NCBI GenBank assembly: GCA_025757685.1
Contig: CP107220.1
Location: 521,501 to 585,500 of the forward strand
Direction: 5' to 3'
Length of the DNA: 64,000 nucleotides
From: Oscillospiraceae bacterium
GTDB taxonomy: Bacteria > Bacillota > Clostridia > Oscillospirales > Acutalibacteraceae
Shown: positions 26,701 to 33,823 of the stretch, piece after piece
Position numbering within the stretch: position 1 is the stretch's first letter
How the letters are laid out: every line of letters starts with the position of its first letter
Program-made: the position numbers and the translations under genes
The notes under the pieces: model-generated
What the model saw: only the letters and a program-made list of their open reading frames with translations
What the model was told of the DNA's origin: nothing
Database searches by the model: none

Positions 26701-26960
26701 TAGCAGGCACCGGCGGGATACCAATTGCCGCGCTTTACTAAATCTTGAATTTCCGCAAAGGCCAAAGGATAATATTCCTCAATCAGCTGATAGCGAAAGG
26801 CACCTTCAAAATTGAAGCAGTAGTCGGGATAACGCTCGATCAGATCAAAATTCTTACGCAAGGTATCCGGCAGGTATTCCTCAATGGTTTTGCGCAGATC
26901 CCAGCGCCACACCGTGTCCAGATGGGCGGTGGAGACTGCATATACTTTCTTCTTTTGCAT
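23703..26960 (-). CDS. alpha-mannosidase, glycoside hydrolase family 38
   Basis: A 1085-residue zinc-dependent retaining alpha-mannosidase without a signal peptide, so probably cytosolic, acting on imported manno-oligosaccharides or N-glycan pieces. Zinc and catalytic residues are in place: AHLDTVWRWD (His13, Asp15), the nucleophile Asp126 in LPDCFGFG, and QFHDDLPGTS (His341). The GH38 middle helical domain and the long beta-sandwich C-terminal part follow. The ATG lies two bases after the stop of a 72-residue gene, so the two are translated together. A weak GAGAAA serves as ribosome site. Confidence 0.93.
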   Translation of the reverse strand: MQKKKVYAVSTAHLDTVWRWDLRKTIEEYLPDTLRKNFDLIERYPDYCFNFEGAFRYQLIEEYYPLAFAEIQDLVKRGNWYPAGACYENGDVNIPSPEALFRNILLGNRYFQEKFGVQSKDIFLPDCFGFGQALPSVMKYAGLLGFTTQKLSWGSAYGVPFTLGYWQGVDGSRVLACPNARSYRSKFSGDLRGEVSVIDDVAKNAFEGGLPYAQHLYGTGDVGGAPTEESVQSVCASAAENGQKDFDVISAQSDQIFKDIDALPDSDKDRLPVWNNELLMTSHGAGGYTARAMGKRLNRQCEVLADVTESTLSTAELLGVYTYPQETVTKAWERLIQHQFHDDLPGTSNMDIYNTGWNDYHTSLVQLQGEYTGAVAAIANQLDTQWVTDCALIVHNPLPFARTESVEAHVRLNHNGKYLRVLDRDGIELPSQVIRKEGKAFHMAVLATVPPMGYLVLDVTAANAPCPVKTDLRCGEHMLENRKYRLLLNKNGDIAFLYDKELGRQILERPIKLAVLHDTGELNYPAWEMRKADIDKAPYLYANTPKFELLESGPAKAAVKVSRQLGVSKVEQVISLDAGSSCIRVENAVDWRSRRSMLKAEFPFVAAADGADYDLGLGVIHRGNNNEKLYEVPAQKWADLTGSDGDFGVSVFSDSKYGWDKPDDHTLRLTCLHTPAGAFIKEARQDLMDLGRNRFGFGIYSHKGGWQTGTQTAAEAFSKPLVAFQTSARKDGKLGSAFSAAALNTENALLRAFKKSEDGSGYIVRIGEAAGQAQKAVTFSVYRPIAGATLCTADERPMQAVEIKNGQLTFDLKPFEVKTFLLTFEAEKLPREKFKKMELPVNTKGLTTDEDMRNCILQGAGFSLPAELLPQVPTYKGITFKLPQVSNGNDLLVARGETLELPKGCTKLYFLAASTAGDRQAEFATDRRTKTLTIHSMAELPFLWDMAGLKQTARIKDADIALEFTHCHHPEGNIAAKKAWFYLYELDIRGAKTLTLPEDNRLIIMAMTAVKKYANTTLATPLLDTITGDYDFDDIPPMEKLIDKADFVTIRAGKIQDQAKGGKGKGWKRDNPITNIIRSYTKSEW

Positions 26961-26962
26961 AC

Positions 26963-27181
26963 TTATTTCTCAATAATCTCATAGGTAAATTCGTACTGCT
27001 CTTGCAGAGCCTTTACCTTGTCCTCATTGTCCTCAATAAAGGTGGGGGTGTACACGCTCTTGCCATCCTTGGAGTAGTCGGCTACAATTTGATTCAATGC
27101 CTGCCAGGCCTCGTCCTCTTTCTCATAACCGTCGGCAAATTTGATCAAAAACTCTCTGTGTTTGGGAAGTCTGACTTTCAT
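26963..27181 (-). CDS. unknown 72-residue protein, first gene of the GH38 operon
   Basis: I do not recognise this family. The protein starts MKVRLPKHREFLIKFADGYE, is highly charged, has no signal or membrane segment, and contains aromatic residues in YEFTYEIIEK at the end. It is supported as a real gene by an AGGAG seven bases before the ATG, a consensus-spaced promoter upstream and a two-base gap to the mannosidase gene. It may be a partner, regulator or chaperone of the mannosidase, but nothing in the sequence shows which. Confidence 0.7.
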   Translation of the reverse strand: MKVRLPKHREFLIKFADGYEKEDEAWQALNQIVADYSKDGKSVYTPTFIEDNEDKVKALQEQYEFTYEIIEK

Positions 27182-27222
27182 ACTGTTCTCCTGTTCCGGG
27201 CATAGCCCATAAAATATACTTC

Positions 27223-27251
27223 ATTATAATATTAAAAACATATTATTGCAA
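27223..27251 (-). promoter_or_regulatory. promoter of the GH38 operon
   Basis: Minus-strand TTGCAA (27251-27246) and TATAAT (27228-27223) with a 17-base spacer. The -35 element overlaps the stop codon of the upstream glycerate kinase gene. Confidence 0.75.
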
Positions 27252-28313
27252 GAGCAGATCGGCTTTTTCTGCCAGCAGGGCGGCAGCGTGGGCAATGGCA
27301 GCCCGGGGCGGGGTGTCCTTATCTGTTAAGGTAATCACCTTGTCACCCACCAGGGTGCCGTCCCCATCGCCGCTGATCACCACACAGCGCTTGCCCAGCT
27401 TTTTGGCGCGTTGCGCCACCCGATAAGGCAGCTTGCCCATCAAGGTTTGCCGATCCGTGCGCCCCTCGCCAGTAATCACCAGGTCGGCCCCGGCAATGGC
27501 GCTGTCCAGATCGGCCAGCGCCGCCAGCAGATCAAAACCGCTTTGGGTGCTACCGCCCAGTACGCCGTACAGGCCGCCGCACAGTCCGCCGGCTGCACCG
27601 GCACCGGGCAAAGCACTGACAGCATTCGGCAACAGAGCCGCCAGGTGTGCCATACCGTTGTTCAGCAGTTGTACTTGCGCCGGAGTGGCACCTTTTTGGG
27701 GACCGAATACCGCAGCGGCACCGTTTTCGCCTGTATAAGGATTGGTTACATCGCAGGCGTATGTAAAGTGCATTCCCTTTACGCGATTCTGAAAATCAGC
27801 CGGGATCTGCAACCGCTCGATCCGCTGAAGATCGCCGCCGGTGGGGTGGGGGACAGAAGTCCCGTTTCGGTCATAAAATGCCACGCCAAGAGCTGCCAAC
27901 GCACCGGCGCCGCCGTCGCACATACCGCTGCCGCCAAGGCCGATGATAAAATGGTGAAAACCAAGGTCTATGGCGTTTTTTAGCTGCATACCCACGCCGT
28001 AGGAGGAGGCGGCCATAATGTCCTTTTTCGTCTGTAAAGCGCAGGTTGCGGCACACTCGATCAGCGCCGTATCGCCCCAGGTGTACAGGGGTGCTTGTAT
28101 TGTATTGCCATATAGGTCAACGGCATTTGTGTAAAGGATAGTGCCCTTACAGGCGTCAACGCAGCAGGTGCCAAATCCCTCGCCTCCGTCGGACAGGGGC
28201 AGGGTGGCTACCGTCATCCCCGGGTGGGTCAGCAACGCTTGCGCCAATATATCGCACACCTGGCGGGCGGTCAGAGAGCCTTTGTAGCTATCCGGCGCAA
28301 TGAGTATGTGCAT
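27243..28313 (-). CDS. glxK: glycerate 2-kinase (GlxK/GarK type)
   Basis: The enzyme phosphorylates D-glycerate with ATP, feeding 2-phosphoglycerate to glycolysis. The family is recognised by HILIAPDSYKGSLTA at the start, TLPLSDGGEGF, GLGGSGMCDGGAGALAALG and DLVITGEGRTDRQTLMGK. From the ATG at 28313 (AGGAGG ten bases upstream) it has 356 residues; a TTG two codons earlier is possible but too close to the ribosome site. It overlaps the upstream DUF188 gene by 26 bases, so the two form an operon. No glycerate-producing gene is seen nearby. Confidence 0.92.
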   Translation of the reverse strand: MHILIAPDSYKGSLTARQVCDILAQALLTHPGMTVATLPLSDGGEGFGTCCVDACKGTILYTNAVDLYGNTIQAPLYTWGDTALIECAATCALQTKKDIMAASSYGVGMQLKNAIDLGFHHFIIGLGGSGMCDGGAGALAALGVAFYDRNGTSVPHPTGGDLQRIERLQIPADFQNRVKGMHFTYACDVTNPYTGENGAAAVFGPQKGATPAQVQLLNNGMAHLAALLPNAVSALPGAGAAGGLCGGLYGVLGGSTQSGFDLLAALADLDSAIAGADLVITGEGRTDRQTLMGKLPYRVAQRAKKLGKRCVVISGDGDGTLVGDKVITLTDKDTPPRAAIAHAAALLAEKADLLLQ

Positions 28314-28740
28314 CTTCAATCAACCTCCTGAGTGCCCCTTGAAAGTCTTTATCCTGTTCTGCTGTGCGCTTGGACGGCCCTTTCAGCCGGTAGCCGCCTC
28401 GCCGGGCTTTCTTGGCTGCGTGGCGGGTGAGCAGTAGCGTGTCAATATTGGCATCGGTGAGCCGCTTGCCGTTTTGGGTAATGGGATAGCCCCGCTTGGC
28501 CAGCACCATGGCTGCCAGTCCGTAATCTTGGGTCACCACTATGTCTCCCGGATTCACCTGGCGGATTAGGGCAAAGTCTGCGCTGTCGCTGCCTTTATCC
28601 ACTGTGACTACCCGGGCGTTTTTCTCTTTAAACTCATGGCTGGTGTCGCAAAAGAGTATGGCTTCCAGCCCATGTTCGGCTGCTGCTTGCAGAGTCAGAT
28701 CCACCACCGGGCAGCCGTCAGCGTCAATTAAAATCTTCAT
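28288..28740 (-). CDS. YaiI/YqxD family (DUF188) protein
   Basis: A 150-residue protein with the conserved start KILIDADGCPVVDL and the PIN/nuclease-like acidic residues of the DUF188 family (DADG; VTQDYGLAAMVLAKRG), plus TDANIDTLLLTRHAAKKARRGG. The family is conserved but its function is not settled; a nuclease fold is suspected. Start choice: ATG at 28740 gives the family N-terminus; ATG at 28746 would add two residues. Neither has a clear ribosome site, and the promoter -10 ends only six bases upstream, so the mRNA may be leaderless. Confidence 0.9.
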   Translation of the reverse strand: MKILIDADGCPVVDLTLQAAAEHGLEAILFCDTSHEFKEKNARVVTVDKGSDSADFALIRQVNPGDIVVTQDYGLAAMVLAKRGYPITQNGKRLTDANIDTLLLTRHAAKKARRGGYRLKGPSKRTAEQDKDFQGALRRLIEDAHTHCAG

Positions 28741-28746
28741 AGCCAT

Positions 28747-28775
28747 ATTGTACCACATTTGAATTTTGGTTGCAA
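28747..28775 (-). promoter_or_regulatory. promoter of DUF188-glycerate kinase operon
   Basis: Minus-strand TTGCAA (28775-28770) and TACAAT (28752-28747), 17-base spacer. Predicted start point is at about 28740, the first base of the coding region. Confidence 0.65.
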
Positions 28776-28787
28776 TTCTGTTATACT
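28759..28787 (+). promoter_or_regulatory. promoter of the histidine phosphatase gene
   Basis: TTGAAT (28759-28764) and TATACT (28782-28787), 17-base spacer. It overlaps the divergent promoter on the other strand, so the two may compete for polymerase. Confidence 0.65.
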
Positions 28788-28810
28788 GGCGTAAGAAAGG
28801 CGGTGACGAT

Positions 28811-29527
28811 ATGCGAATTTTAATTGTGCGTCATGGCGATCCGGACTATGAGAAGGACTCTTTGACCCCCAAGGGGTTCCGGGAGGCAGAGCTGTTGGCG
28901 GAGCGACTGTGTAAATTAGATGTAAAGGCATTTTACTGTTCACCTTTGGGCCGAGCGCAGGACACGGCACGACCCACTTTGCAGCGGTTGGGGCGCAGCG
29001 CGGAGACTCTGGATTGGCTGCAAGAATTCCGCGGCAAGGTGCGCCGGGGGCTGAAAGTGGAGGGCTGTTGGGATCGGCTGCCTTCTTACTGGTGCAGGGA
29101 GGACAATTACTATTCGGCCGATGCGTGGTTGAACACGCGGCTGATGCAAAGCAAAAATGTGGAGAAAGAGTATCGCTATGTATGCCGCCATTTGGACACC
29201 CTGCTGGCGCGGCACGGCTATCGGCACAACGGTCGAGTGTTTGATGTGGTAGACGGCAATCATGATACCATTGTTCTGTTTTGTCACTTTGGTGTAGAGG
29301 CGGTGCTGCTCAGCCACCTGCTCTCTGTATCGCCGATGCCCCTTTGGCACAATTTTGTGGCGCTGCCCACCTCCGTTACCACAGTGGTGACCGAGGAGCG
29401 GGAGCAAGGAATTGCCACTTTCCGTGTGCAGCAGTTTGGCGATTTGTCCCACCTGTATGCGGCGGGGGAGCCGCCGGCGTTTGCTGCGCGGTTTTGCGAA
29501 TGCTTTGAAGATGATACCCGCCATTAA
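28811..29527 (+). CDS. histidine phosphatase / phosphoglycerate mutase-like protein
   Basis: A 238-residue protein with the catalytic RHG signature in ILIVRHGDPDYEKD, the second catalytic region FYCSPLGRAQDTARPTL, and a late His in VLFCHFGVEA. Members act on phosphorylated sugars, nucleotides or other small molecules; the substrate cannot be told. The insert between residues 75 and 135, rich in Trp and Tyr, is longer than in cofactor-dependent mutases. The ATG at 28811 has AAGGCGGTGA upstream. It is a single-gene unit ending in a shared terminator. Confidence 0.85.
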   Translation: MRILIVRHGDPDYEKDSLTPKGFREAELLAERLCKLDVKAFYCSPLGRAQDTARPTLQRLGRSAETLDWLQEFRGKVRRGLKVEGCWDRLPSYWCREDNYYSADAWLNTRLMQSKNVEKEYRYVCRHLDTLLARHGYRHNGRVFDVVDGNHDTIVLFCHFGVEAVLLSHLLSVSPMPLWHNFVALPTSVTTVVTEEREQGIATFRVQQFGDLSHLYAAGEPPAFAARFCECFEDDTRH

Positions 29528-29547
29528 CATTAAAAAGAATATAAAAA

Positions 29548-29590
29548 ATGCACCTTGCCCGGGATCCATCCCGGTAGGGTGCATTATTTT
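29548..29590. terminator. bidirectional terminator
   Basis: ATGCACC (29548) pairs with GGGTGCAT (29576-29583), and CCCGGGAT (29558-29565) with ATCCCGG (29568-29574), giving a long stem with minor bulges. A-run upstream and T-run downstream make it active both ways, for the phosphatase gene and the converging ThrE gene. Confidence 0.8.
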
Positions 29591-30012
29591 TGTTCTCGAT
29601 GTGCGCGCAATAGGCGGATAGGCACCGCCACCAGCACAGCGCCAAGCCCCATACCCGTGGCGATCTGTAAGGTTTGTGCAGCATAAGCAACGGCTTGATT
29701 CGGTTGGCCCCACAACAGGTATTGCATGGCGTAGTAGATGGCGCTGCCGGGCAGCAGGGGCACGGTAGAGGGGTAGAGCAGTACGGTGGATGGGGTTTTC
29801 AGCACCCGCGCCAGCAGCTCTGCGTACAGGGCAACGGCCAGCATGCCCCATAGGGTGGCGCCAAAAGCCCCCATGCCATTTTCTTCGGCAAACCGATATA
29901 CAGTGCCGGACAGCAGACCGCCAAAAGTTGTAAAGAACAGCAGTCGCCGCGGCACCTGCATTAAAACAGAAAAAGCGAAAGTGCCAAGGGCACCGGAGAG
30001 GATCTCTCTCAC
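29584..30012 (-). CDS. ThrE-type threonine/serine exporter, small subunit
   Basis: A 142-residue hydrophobic protein of the ThrE_2 (DUF3815) type with four or five membrane segments and the conserved LYPSTVPLLPGSAIYYAM. In Firmicutes the ThrE exporter is often split in two, and this half follows the other with a GTGA overlap, the GTG at 30012 being the start. The pair would move serine or threonine across the membrane. Direction and substrate are inferred from the family. Confidence 0.85.
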   Translation of the reverse strand: MREILSGALGTFAFSVLMQVPRRLLFFTTFGGLLSGTVYRFAEENGMGAFGATLWGMLAVALYAELLARVLKTPSTVLLYPSTVPLLPGSAIYYAMQYLLWGQPNQAVAYAAQTLQIATGMGLGAVLVAVPIRLLRAHREQK

Positions 30013-30743
30013 CGCCCCACGCTCCCCGGCAGCCAAAGGGCAAAGGCACAGCCCAGGGCGATAGCCAGGGCACACAGCACTGCCTCTGCCAGTTGCAGCA
30101 GTCCGGCCAGCAGATCACCGTCAATCATATCTCGCAGCGCGTTGCCCACCGTCAGCCCGGGCACCAGCAACATAATGGTGCCAATGAGTATGTTGGCGCC
30201 CCGTAGGGGCAGTCCCAGTGCCTGCGGCGTAAACGCCAGTAGACCGGCTACTGTGGCGTCCAGCAGCACGGCGGTAAAGCCGGATTGCAGTGCCGGTCGA
30301 TAGCCGGACACTAAAATGCCAAATCCGCCGCACAGCACCGCTTCTGCCCAAGTGCCGCCAAAGTAAATGCAAAAGGCAGCAGTGGCCAAAAAGGTGCATA
30401 GCAGTCGGGTGCGCCTGCTGTATATCCGGCGTTTGGTGACAGTCCAGTCTACCGTCTCGCCCCTGCACAGGCGGCGGGACAGGGTATTTAGTCGATCCAG
30501 CTCTGCCAGGTCAATTTCCTCCGGTCCCAAGCGCTTGGTGCCGGTATGGGTGGTGTTGTCCGCCAGGATCACCGTGGCGGTGAGTATGCCCGGCACAGCC
30601 CACACCTGGGCATCTGTGGCACCGGCGGCATAATTGATCCGGGTGACTGTATCTTCTGTGCGGCGCACTTCGCCACCGCTTTCCATCATAGCCGCACCGA
30701 TCTCCAGGGATAGACGCAGCGCTTGCATTTTTTGCGATTCCAT
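30009..30743 (-). CDS. ThrE-type threonine/serine exporter, large subunit
   Basis: The ThrE_1 (DUF1212) half: a cytosolic N-terminal domain with EIGAAMMESGGEVRRTEDTVTRI, then five membrane segments from about residue 105 onward, including PGLTVGNALRDMIDGDLLAG. The start is uncertain: the ATG at 30743 is preferred (ESQKMQALRL follows), with another ATG at 30728; neither has a strong ribosome site. Together with the next gene it makes a complete exporter. Confidence 0.82.
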   Translation of the reverse strand: MESQKMQALRLSLEIGAAMMESGGEVRRTEDTVTRINYAAGATDAQVWAVPGILTATVILADNTTHTGTKRLGPEEIDLAELDRLNTLSRRLCRGETVDWTVTKRRIYSRRTRLLCTFLATAAFCIYFGGTWAEAVLCGGFGILVSGYRPALQSGFTAVLLDATVAGLLAFTPQALGLPLRGANILIGTIMLLVPGLTVGNALRDMIDGDLLAGLLQLAEAVLCALAIALGCAFALWLPGSVGR

Positions 30744-30775
30744 ATTCTTAGTGTGCGCAAAGCGGGAAAAAATAT

Positions 30776-30815
30776 AAAAACCCTCTTGGTGCATATTTTA
30801 CATCAAGAGGGTTTT
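30776..30815 (-). terminator. terminator of trkA-trkH
   Basis: A near-perfect long inverted repeat (AAAAACCCTCTTGGTG and CATCAAGAGGGTTTTT) around an A/T loop with a T-run on the minus strand; it lies 45 bases after the trkH stop. Confidence 0.85.
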
Positions 30816-30860
30816 TATATTGACTGTCTTTACGGACTTGTGCGTCTTTGCTTGCGCTTT

Positions 30861-32303
30861 TTATTTTTTGGACCAGGTGGAGGGGGAGAGTGCAAACCAA
30901 AGCGGGAAGATTTCCAACCGCCCCAGCAGCATTGCCATGGACAGGACAAATTTGGACAAGTTCGAGTATCCGGTATAGCTTTGCACCGGACCCACCAGCC
31001 CCAGGCCGGGACCGATGTTGTTAAAGCAGGACACCGTGGCGGACAGGTTGCTCTCTATATTAAAGTTCGGCTCCAACGAAAGGATTAGAAAGATCCCGGC
31101 GATGAAGGCAAAATAAATGGGAAAGTAGGCACTGACGCCGTTTAAGGTCGCGTTGTCTACCCGCTTGCCTTCTAATTTGACCACGCCTACGGAGCGGGGG
31201 TGCAGCATGTGACGTAGTTCCCGGCGTATGAGTTTAAACAGCAGCATGACGCGGGAGACCTTCAGTCCGCCGGCAGTAGAACCGGCACAGCCGCCCACAA
31301 ACATCAGCAGGAATAAAATGGAACGGGACAGATCCGGCCACAGGTCAAAGTCTGCCGTAGAGAAGCCGGTGGTGGTCAGGATAGACGCCACTTGAAAGGT
31401 GGATAGCTGCAACGCCTTGCCCAGGCTGTGGTACAGATTGTAAATATTGGCGGTGATCAGCGCCGTTGCCACACCGAAGATGCCCAGGTAGCACCACAAT
31501 TCCTGACTTTTGAATAGGGAGCGGAAGTTGCGCAACAGCGCCAGAAAATACAGGTTAAAGTTGACGCCGAACAGCAGCATAAATATGGTAATGACCACCT
31601 GACAATAGGTGGAGTAGCTGCCGATACTGTCTGCTTTAATGCCAAAGCCGCCGGTGCCTGCGGTGCCAAAGGAATGCACCAGTGCGTCAAACAGGGGCAT
31701 TTTGCCGCATACCAGAAAGATGACTTCCACTGCGGTGAGAAAAACATAAATCAAATAGAGAATCCGCGCGGTCTGTTTGGCGCGGGGTACCAGCTTGCCC
31801 ACAATGGGACCGGGCATTTCCGCTCGCAGAATGTGAATGGAGCGGTCCGTAACTGAGGGGATGATGGCCATAATAAAGACCAGCACACCCATACCACCTA
31901 CCCAGTGGGTAAAGCTGCGCCACATCAGCACTCCGTGGGGCATGGATTCCACATCGGCCATTACCGAGGCGCCGGTGGTGGTGAAGCCGCTGACTGTCTC
32001 AAAAAAAGCGTCAAAGAAGTTGGGCAGCGCGCCGCTGAGCACAAAGGGAATACAACCGATCAGGGACAGGGCAATCCAGGCAAAGGCCACGATTACAAAG
32101 CCCTCTTTGGCGTAGATCACCCGGTCTTTCGGCTTAAAGATCAGCGACAGGGCGATACCCAGCACCAGGGCTATGCCGATGGTGATGAGAAAGGGCAGCG
32201 GCGTTTCTTTATAGAGGAGCGCCACCACCAGCGGCAACAGCAGCATGGCTGCCTCCGCCTGAACGATCTTACCGATCATGTAAAATACCATTTTACGGTT
32301 CAT
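30861..32303 (-). CDS. trkH: potassium uptake channel protein TrkH
   Basis: TrkH/KtrB forms the potassium pore. The 480-residue protein has eight-plus membrane segments arranged as repeats with selectivity-filter strings: FFETVSGFTTTGASV, HSFGTAGTGGFG, ASILTTTGFSTAD and SCFNNIGPGLG, each holding the conserved Gly. It lies 20 bases downstream of trkA, whose product gates it, so the two make a complete Trk system. A GAGG precedes the ATG by about ten bases. Confidence 0.93.
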   Translation of the reverse strand: MNRKMVFYMIGKIVQAEAAMLLLPLVVALLYKETPLPFLITIGIALVLGIALSLIFKPKDRVIYAKEGFVIVAFAWIALSLIGCIPFVLSGALPNFFDAFFETVSGFTTTGASVMADVESMPHGVLMWRSFTHWVGGMGVLVFIMAIIPSVTDRSIHILRAEMPGPIVGKLVPRAKQTARILYLIYVFLTAVEVIFLVCGKMPLFDALVHSFGTAGTGGFGIKADSIGSYSTYCQVVITIFMLLFGVNFNLYFLALLRNFRSLFKSQELWCYLGIFGVATALITANIYNLYHSLGKALQLSTFQVASILTTTGFSTADFDLWPDLSRSILFLLMFVGGCAGSTAGGLKVSRVMLLFKLIRRELRHMLHPRSVGVVKLEGKRVDNATLNGVSAYFPIYFAFIAGIFLILSLEPNFNIESNLSATVSCFNNIGPGLGLVGPVQSYTGYSNLSKFVLSMAMLLGRLEIFPLWFALSPSTWSKK

Positions 32304-32323
32304 GGTTTCTGTTCCTCTAATCT

Positions 32324-33682
32324 TTATTTAATAATATCCGTCAGGTCGTGCAAGCGGCGATTGGCAGCCAGCACCACGACTTTGTCTCCGGGCATAATCT
32401 TGTCCTCGCCGGTGGGAATAATGGTTTTTCTGCCTCGAATGATCCCGGCGATCAGGGTGTTTGGCCTTAATGCCAGGTCTTTCAGCGCCGTTTGGGTTAT
32501 GGCAGAGCTGCCGCAGACTTTGAACTCCAGCGCCTCCGCCTTGCCGTCCATAATTTTATACATCGTTTCCATATTACTGTCCTGGGAATTGCGCAGGGCA
32601 CGGGCATAGCGAACCACCACATCGGAGGTGATGTCTTTCGGCGACACCAGGCAGTCCAGCCCCAGCTTTTCCGCCATATCGCCCAGTTCGTTGCGGTTGA
32701 ACTTGGAGATCACCTTGGGTACATTCTGGGACGCAGCAAACAAAGACATTAAAATGTTTTCCTCATCAATGCCGGTGAGTGCTACAAAGGCGTCCATAGA
32801 ACGCAGCCCCTCCTCCAACAGCAGCTCCTGCTGGGAGCCATCGCCGTTAATGATCACAGCGTTTGGCAGGGCCTCACACAGATTCCGGCAGCGTGCCCGA
32901 TTTTGGTCGATGATCTTAACATTGTTGCCGGTGTTGGAAAGCATTTTGGCCAAGTAAAAGGCAGTGCGGCTGCCACCCAGGATCATTACATCTCTGGCCT
33001 GCTTGCGCAGCACGCCCAGGCGTTTGAGCAGCTTTTGAATTTCAGCCGGAGAGGCGGTCAAGCTGATTTTGTCGCCCCCATGGAGAATAAAGTTGCCGTC
33101 AGGGATAAACGCCTGTTCTCCCCGGCGCACGGCACAGATCAGCACCCGGGTATGGTACTTCTTTTGCAGGTCGATCAGGCGAATGCCGTCCAGTATAGAG
33201 TCCTCTCGCAGGCGCAACTCTGCCATTTCAAAATTTCGCCCGGAGAAGTATTCAATCTTCACCGCAGAGGGCACTTTGAGAATATTAAACAGCTCCTGTG
33301 CAGTAAGCAGCTCCGGGTTGATGGACATAGAAAGGTTCAGCTGCTGGCGCATAAAGCCAAGGGAACGGTCGTTGTACTCCGGGTTACGCACTCTGGCAAT
33401 TGTGTGCTTGGCGCCCATTTTGCGGGCAAAAAAGCAGCACAGCATATTCATCTCGTCCGAGCCGGTGGCCGCCACCACCAGTTCCGCCTTGTCTACCGCT
33501 GCTTCCTCCAGGGTCTCACAGTCGGCGCCGTTGCCGCAGACGCCCATCACATCATACATATTGGTGATCTGTTCCAGAACGTGGGCGTCCTTTTCCAGCG
33601 CCACTACATCGTGCCCTTCGGCGGACAGGCTCTCCACCAGGGTGGAGCCGATCTTACCACAGCCAACAACAATAATATTCAT
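32324..33682 (-). CDS. trkA: Trk potassium system regulatory subunit TrkA
   Basis: A 452-residue cytosolic protein made of two tandem RCK units. Each has a Rossmann NAD-binding loop (IIVVGCGKIGSTLVESL at the start; VMILGGSRTAFYLAKML at about 229) and a following TrkA_C domain (FIPDGNFILHGGDKISL; TIIPTGEDKIMPGDKVVVL). It controls gating of TrkH, encoded next. GAGGAAA precedes the ATG. Confidence 0.95.
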   Translation of the reverse strand: MNIIVVGCGKIGSTLVESLSAEGHDVVALEKDAHVLEQITNMYDVMGVCGNGADCETLEEAAVDKAELVVAATGSDEMNMLCCFFARKMGAKHTIARVRNPEYNDRSLGFMRQQLNLSMSINPELLTAQELFNILKVPSAVKIEYFSGRNFEMAELRLREDSILDGIRLIDLQKKYHTRVLICAVRRGEQAFIPDGNFILHGGDKISLTASPAEIQKLLKRLGVLRKQARDVMILGGSRTAFYLAKMLSNTGNNVKIIDQNRARCRNLCEALPNAVIINGDGSQQELLLEEGLRSMDAFVALTGIDEENILMSLFAASQNVPKVISKFNRNELGDMAEKLGLDCLVSPKDITSDVVVRYARALRNSQDSNMETMYKIMDGKAEALEFKVCGSSAITQTALKDLALRPNTLIAGIIRGRKTIIPTGEDKIMPGDKVVVLAANRRLHDLTDIIK

Positions 33683-33736
33683 TCTTTTTCCTCATTTAAT
33701 TAGATTTAGTAGAATTACAAACCTATACTGCCCCAA

Positions 33737-33765
33737 ATCATACCACTTTCATACGGGATTTGCAA
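33737..33765 (-). promoter_or_regulatory. promoter of trkA-trkH
   Basis: Minus-strand TTGCAA (33765-33760) and TATGAT (33742-33737), 17-base spacer. Confidence 0.7.
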
Positions 33766-33790
33766 TATACCTGTGTTAAAAAATAAAATG

Positions 33791-33816
33791 AAAAACCGTC
33801 TGCCCCAGGCAGACGG
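33791..33816 (-). terminator. terminator of the O-antigen-ligase-like gene
   Basis: A perfect 9-bp stem (CCGTCTGCC 33796-33804, GGCAGACGG 33808-33816), three-base loop, with a T5 run on the minus strand. Confidence 0.87.
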
Positions 33817-33823
33817 CTCTTGC

